NCBI RefSeq assembly: GCF_001632845.1
Contig: NZ_CP011994.1
Coordinates: forward strand, 2,986,001-3,050,000
Direction of reading: 5' to 3'
DNA length: 64,000 nucleotides
Source: Ectothiorhodospira sp. BSL-9
Lineage (GTDB): Bacteria > Pseudomonadota > Gammaproteobacteria > Ectothiorhodospirales > Ectothiorhodospiraceae
In this document: positions 60,569 through 64,000 of the stretch, piece after piece
Layout of the letters: every line of letters starts with the position of its first letter
Position numbering within the stretch: the first letter of the stretch is position 1
Position numbers and translations under genes: made by a program
Notes under the pieces: generated by a model
Told to the model about the DNA's origin: nothing
The model's input: only the letters and a program-made list of their open reading frames with translations
The model's database searches: none

Positions 60569-62849
60569 ATCGCTCCATGGGATTTCTTGCGCTGAATCCC
60601 CCTGATTCAACAAATTCGGATAGCACCTGCCGGGTATGCTTCGAATACGGCGTGGAGGTCATTGAGATAGTCGATTCACGAAACCAACCTCCCCCAGAAT
60701 GACCAAGCATGGCATTCAACTCAGACTCTGAAACACGACTGCGCAGGGTGGCGACGAACGTATGGCGCGTAGCACGCGGCGCCAGTCCATAATCAAACCC
60801 AACAGCATCAAAATCCTTTTGTTGCATGCGCCGGGTTCGGATGCCCCCGGACGTTTGCTCCATCCAAAGGGGCAAATCCTGCTCTTTGTCATAACAACTC
60901 TCCTGTCGCATTCGCTTCAGTGAGGGCGCTCGCCGCAGCAGTTCTTCGGTCAGCTGTCGATGCCACAATACCTGAGAGACCACCGACCGTAACGCGGGAA
61001 TCACTCGGCGTTCCTCATAATCAGTACTATCCTTATCCTGAACATGCCAGCAATCATCAATCAAGCGTAGTTGCGTACGCTTAACGATGGGACGAATACC
61101 GGTACTGAACAGCAAAGCCAGGTACGTCAGCCGCGCATGCGTCTGCTGGAGTTTCAGCAGAGTTTCTACGGTGACGCCAGTACTCCCTATCTCCCTGTGA
61201 GTTTGGGCTGCGGCTTTATCCACCTCAGATTCAAGGTGTGCAAACACACTTTGAAAATACTCAGGCGGTAATGCCTTGCTGGACCCCACGAATCCAACTG
61301 GCCCTTTGTCTACAGCCTCCTGATCCGTCACCTGGACGGGGAAAGCTCCCACATCATGTAACCCGTGCGCTTTCGCCAGTTCCCGAAGGTGGCTCGTTAC
61401 CCGTGAAAAGAGAAGACTGAGTTCCCCATCTTCGAGTCGGCGATACGCTGCCGCACCCCTGGATGCATGCCCGAACTCTCCCCTGAGTGCCAGTGCCGCC
61501 GTATTGTCTTGTGCCATACCCTGGATCAGCGCTTCCCCGGTGGATCGGATGCGATTAGCCGTCGGCGGCAACCCTGAATGTCCTTGAAATGCGCGCCGCA
61601 GTGAATGATCAATGTAACCAGGGGTCTGCCTGAATGGATATTGTTGCCCCGAATCCAGCAGGACCGCACCTATTCCAATCGGGATGGCCAGGCGCACCAC
61701 CCGATGCTCGGCACCGACTGGACCGCTCGGCCCGTCAGAAAGATGTATCTCGAGCAAGCCAGTGTGCCGACAATATCGGCAGCTGCTTTCACTCCAGACC
61801 TTGTCGACACCCGCATCCACCACTACCAGCTCCTTGATCCGGCGGGAAGGAAGGCCTGTTGTGCACATCAGCCACGCACAGGCCCACTCGCGCCACTTCG
61901 AAGACCTGTACAAATGATGAATTGCCTGAATCAGCAAGGTGAGTGGGAGCCGGTGGATATCGGCCTCACTACGTACACCGCGTGTTGTCTGAATCCAGGG
62001 AAGAATGGATGCGATGCGCCGATCATCACCCGGAGTACGCAGGTCCGCCACACGGCGACAGTAAGAGACTGGAATATCAGGATCCGACGGTTCAACGCCT
62101 GATAATTCCTTAGTCATATCCTTTAGCGCCTTGGGAGCAAACTCGGGGATATCCAAACCCACTGGATCCTCCTCCCAAACGCTTCTTTTCCCACCCGAAA
62201 CGACTGGATAGGTGTGAAGGTCTGACTGACTCAATGTAGTCGGTCGCTTGATCTTCGCCGTATGTGTGTTCGAGTCATATGCAGTATCTCTTGTCGCCCG
62301 AGGAACACCAGGCACCCTGTCTCCTGTGACGAGTCCACGGGCTCGTGTCCATTCGGCATGAGTCAGAGAATTCAGGGATCCTTCCGTTTGCACGCGTTTT
62401 TTAAATTCATTACGCAGCTGGCCCGGCCATGGAGACGCTCTCAGGATTTCCTTCAGCGCCTTACGAACGACCAAGCAGTCGTTATAATAGGTATCCGGGC
62501 TAGTCAAGTCGACATCTTCCCCAATGGCCTCTCTCCCCAGATAATGAGTAATGACCTCATGCGCCTCAATAACCGGGCCAAAATCCTTACTGATCGCCAG
62601 ATGCGCCGCAAAAAGCGGATACGTCGTGTATAGGGCCGATGGCTGATCCTGTTGGATGTGTGCTAAGCGGTCCACCACTTCATTTAATTCAGCCCCCCTT
62701 CCTGTCCATTCTGTTACCTTTTTCAGACAGGACCGGCTCACGGGGACACCAAAATCGAAAATGAATTCGATTATGATATTTGGTGGATCTTCAAGCTCTT
62801 TCTCCCAGAGTTGCAATACTTCGCTTGGGGTATGGGCGTTAGTGCTCAT
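60558..62849 (-). CDS. Large tyrosine recombinase-like protein (trio gene 2)
   Basis: 763 residues. The C-terminal 190 residues have recombinase features: R586 (TGIRPIVK), a candidate Lys near 606, RATRHTFVATL with R695 (the usual His of HxxR is Arg 692), H717 (MLGHSGGGW) and a candidate nucleophile Y735 (STPYSKH). A central region has two CxxC-like pairs (SSCRYCRHTG). It overlaps its upstream partner by 11 nt and its downstream one by 11 nt. The His-to-Arg change is tolerated in some recombinases, so it may be active or may act as a partner subunit. Confidence 0.75.
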   Translation of the reverse strand: MSTNAHTPSEVLQLWEKELEDPPNIIIEFIFDFGVPVSRSCLKKVTEWTGRGAELNEVVDRLAHIQQDQPSALYTTYPLFAAHLAISKDFGPVIEAHEVITHYLGREAIGEDVDLTSPDTYYNDCLVVRKALKEILRASPWPGQLRNEFKKRVQTEGSLNSLTHAEWTRARGLVTGDRVPGVPRATRDTAYDSNTHTAKIKRPTTLSQSDLHTYPVVSGGKRSVWEEDPVGLDIPEFAPKALKDMTKELSGVEPSDPDIPVSYCRRVADLRTPGDDRRIASILPWIQTTRGVRSEADIHRLPLTLLIQAIHHLYRSSKWREWACAWLMCTTGLPSRRIKELVVVDAGVDKVWSESSCRYCRHTGLLEIHLSDGPSGPVGAEHRVVRLAIPIGIGAVLLDSGQQYPFRQTPGYIDHSLRRAFQGHSGLPPTANRIRSTGEALIQGMAQDNTAALALRGEFGHASRGAAAYRRLEDGELSLLFSRVTSHLRELAKAHGLHDVGAFPVQVTDQEAVDKGPVGFVGSSKALPPEYFQSVFAHLESEVDKAAAQTHREIGSTGVTVETLLKLQQTHARLTYLALLFSTGIRPIVKRTQLRLIDDCWHVQDKDSTDYEERRVIPALRSVVSQVLWHRQLTEELLRRAPSLKRMRQESCYDKEQDLPLWMEQTSGGIRTRRMQQKDFDAVGFDYGLAPRATRHTFVATLRSRVSESELNAMLGHSGGGWFRESTISMTSTPYSKHTRQVLSEFVESGGFSARNPMERYVC

Positions 62850-63657
62850 CTCTTGACCGCCTTCTGCTACTTATCCAAGTAGCCAAGGACATCGCTATGG
62901 ACTTTAACTCTTCAGAGTCCTGCTTATCACACGCATGCTCCCAATACTTATTAGTTAGACGTTCAATCCACTGGTTTTTCTTCTCTTCGAAGATTGTATC
63001 CAGCTCGCCCATAAACTCTTTAAATGAAGGTAGCTTAGGCTCGAAATCTTCCTTTGAATTAAAAATTTTAAGCCTTTCGTAAAGCAAGCGCGCACTTTCT
63101 AAGTTCTTAATACTGGCATCCCTATCCAGCTGCAAGCTTCTTGGGCTAAATCGTCCAAGCATTAATGCGCCAAGGTGTTGAGGTTTTATAACCTTGTCCT
63201 CACTAACTCCACCCAGTACATATCTTCCGACCAATTCCCGGAGCTGCTGATCTGTGAATAGCGGCCTTAATACATAACGGCGACAGTGAGAGTCGAGTAT
63301 TCCAGAGGCGGCTTGAGCGAGATCATGGAGTAAAAATCGGACCATTCTTTCCATACCAGACACATTAAAGAAACTAGTGTCATTGATAACCCAAACGTAC
63401 AATCTATCCGACATAGAAAGACAAGGCGACGGGATGCTGGGAAGCATCCAGTTTAGCTGCTCATCAACCTCATCAATGCGCAAAATAATCGGCGGTGAAG
63501 AGAGTAATACTGGTTCGGGTGAAGGTGGGCGAGATGTATCGATCCATTCCCCTGGAATCCGGCATTCTGCCGCTGAGCGAAGCGCTATCTCTCCAGAAAG
63601 AAATAGCTGTCCAGCAATGTGGATACGTACATTCCCTGATAGCTCCTGCGACAACAT
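62839..63657 (-). CDS. Protein of unknown family, first gene of the recombinase trio
   Basis: 272 residues, no signal peptide or membrane segment. The N-terminal part is beta-rich (NVRIHIAGQLFLSGEIALRS), the middle mixed, and the C-terminus strongly charged and helical (FKEFMGELDTIFEEKKNQWI, then RLTNKYWEH). No domain is recognised. Its stop overlaps the start of the next recombinase gene by 11 nt, so the three genes are one coupled unit. It may be an accessory or directionality protein. Confidence 0.7.
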   Translation of the reverse strand: MLSQELSGNVRIHIAGQLFLSGEIALRSAAECRIPGEWIDTSRPPSPEPVLLSSPPIILRIDEVDEQLNWMLPSIPSPCLSMSDRLYVWVINDTSFFNVSGMERMVRFLLHDLAQAASGILDSHCRRYVLRPLFTDQQLRELVGRYVLGGVSEDKVIKPQHLGALMLGRFSPRSLQLDRDASIKNLESARLLYERLKIFNSKEDFEPKLPSFKEFMGELDTIFEEKKNQWIERLTNKYWEHACDKQDSEELKSIAMSLATWISSRRRSRDEH

Positions 63658-64000
63658 AAATTCTCCCGTAGTTCTCTTGGCTGCCTTCCTTGGCGACTGC
63701 AGTGCTTATTCACGCGAACCCAAGGACACTTGGGCCGGCATTATTACTGAGCAGATGGACCATAATCCTTCCGACGCTAATCATCACCACACCTCATGGG
63801 TGAATATACAGTCAGCGCCAAAATAAATCAAAGCCCGCCGATCGGACGTCGCGGCACCAGTGGCGCGACAAGTATCTTTCCCGCCAACACTCATATCTCA
63901 GCTGCCCCACGATGTGCCACCATGTGGATGGCTGGCACCGATTTATGGGTGAATCATACCTTTCGTCTACGGAATGGACGTCGGCATCGATGCTGAAAGC
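63658..64000. other. Upstream region of the recombinase trio at the window edge
   Basis: No convincing gene. A 66-codon rightward frame near 63796-63996 has no family similarity. The stretch precedes a leftward operon, so its promoter, and possibly an element end, should lie here, but no inverted repeat or tRNA was seen. Confidence 0.4.

Noticed and set aside
63796-63996. A 66-codon rightward frame at the window edge
   Set aside because: No ribosome-binding site or family similarity; likely chance frame upstream of the recombinase trio.
1-64000. tRNA, rRNA or riboswitch genes
   Set aside because: No cloverleaf with a terminal CCA or TTCGA loop, rRNA segment or recognisable riboswitch core was noticed. 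A covariance-model scan would be needed to exclude them fully.

Overview
The window is high-GC proteobacterial DNA, most likely from a gammaproteobacterium. The gene content fits a halophilic or chemolithotrophic Ectothiorhodospiraceae-type organism, but this is inference: there is no rRNA or other phylogenetic marker. Supporting signs are a Wza/Wzc/RfaH exopolysaccharide locus with an EPS-type MarR regulator, a PEP-CTERM protein, two TolC/HlyD/ABC type I secretion sets, and REP-like palindromes resembling those of pseudomonads and related gammaproteobacteria.

Layout. 366-10466: two leftward type I secretion operons, separated by a low-molecular-weight tyrosine phosphatase gene and a tiny relic of a response-regulator gene. 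10674-12056: an intact IS256-family element with an exact 8-bp target duplication; a 43-bp solo end of the same element lies at 12384. 12539-26428: a signalling block containing a PilZ protein, a hybrid histidine kinase broken by a 10-bp tandem duplication, a REC/winged-helix regulator, a small membrane protein with a full-length but degenerate type I-G Cas3-like helicase, two REC proteins, an intact hybrid kinase, a FIST-domain sensor, a membrane histidine kinase and a 33-residue membrane peptide. 26643-53748: a long leftward polysaccharide cluster. It has two WecA-like transferases, a bacterial sugar transferase, VanZ, nucleotide-sugar enzymes, a LegC-like aminotransferase, GNAT, glycosyltransferases, Wzy- and Wzx-like proteins, an ATP-grasp protein, a sulfotransferase, RfaH, Wzc and Wza. 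It is interrupted by IS630 and IS5 elements, REP/BIME repeats, a 15-16 bp tandem array, gene fragments and a DUF4160/DUF2442 pair. 54398-56868: a PEP-CTERM protein, an AttH/CrtC-like protein and a second LMW phosphatase, all rightward. 56878-58050: a deleted IS630 derivative whose right-end CTAG has been hit by an IS5-type element. 58211-63657: a tightly overlapping leftward trio, with one protein of unknown family followed by two very large tyrosine recombinases. This is probably the integration module of a mobile island that continues past the window or ends nearby.

How it works together. The Wza-Wzc-WecA-RfaH operon would start, regulate and export a Wzx/Wzy-dependent polysaccharide, built from the sugar-nucleotide and glycosyltransferase genes and perhaps sulfated. 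The LMW phosphatases are candidates to reverse Wzc autophosphorylation. The PilZ, FIST, kinase and REC genes form a dense sensory block next to surface-secretion genes, consistent with control of attachment or biofilm formation; that link is inference.

The most unusual items are the catalytically degraded yet uninterrupted Cas3-like gene with no cas neighbours, the recombinase trio, and the 10-bp duplication that could switch a hybrid kinase on and off.
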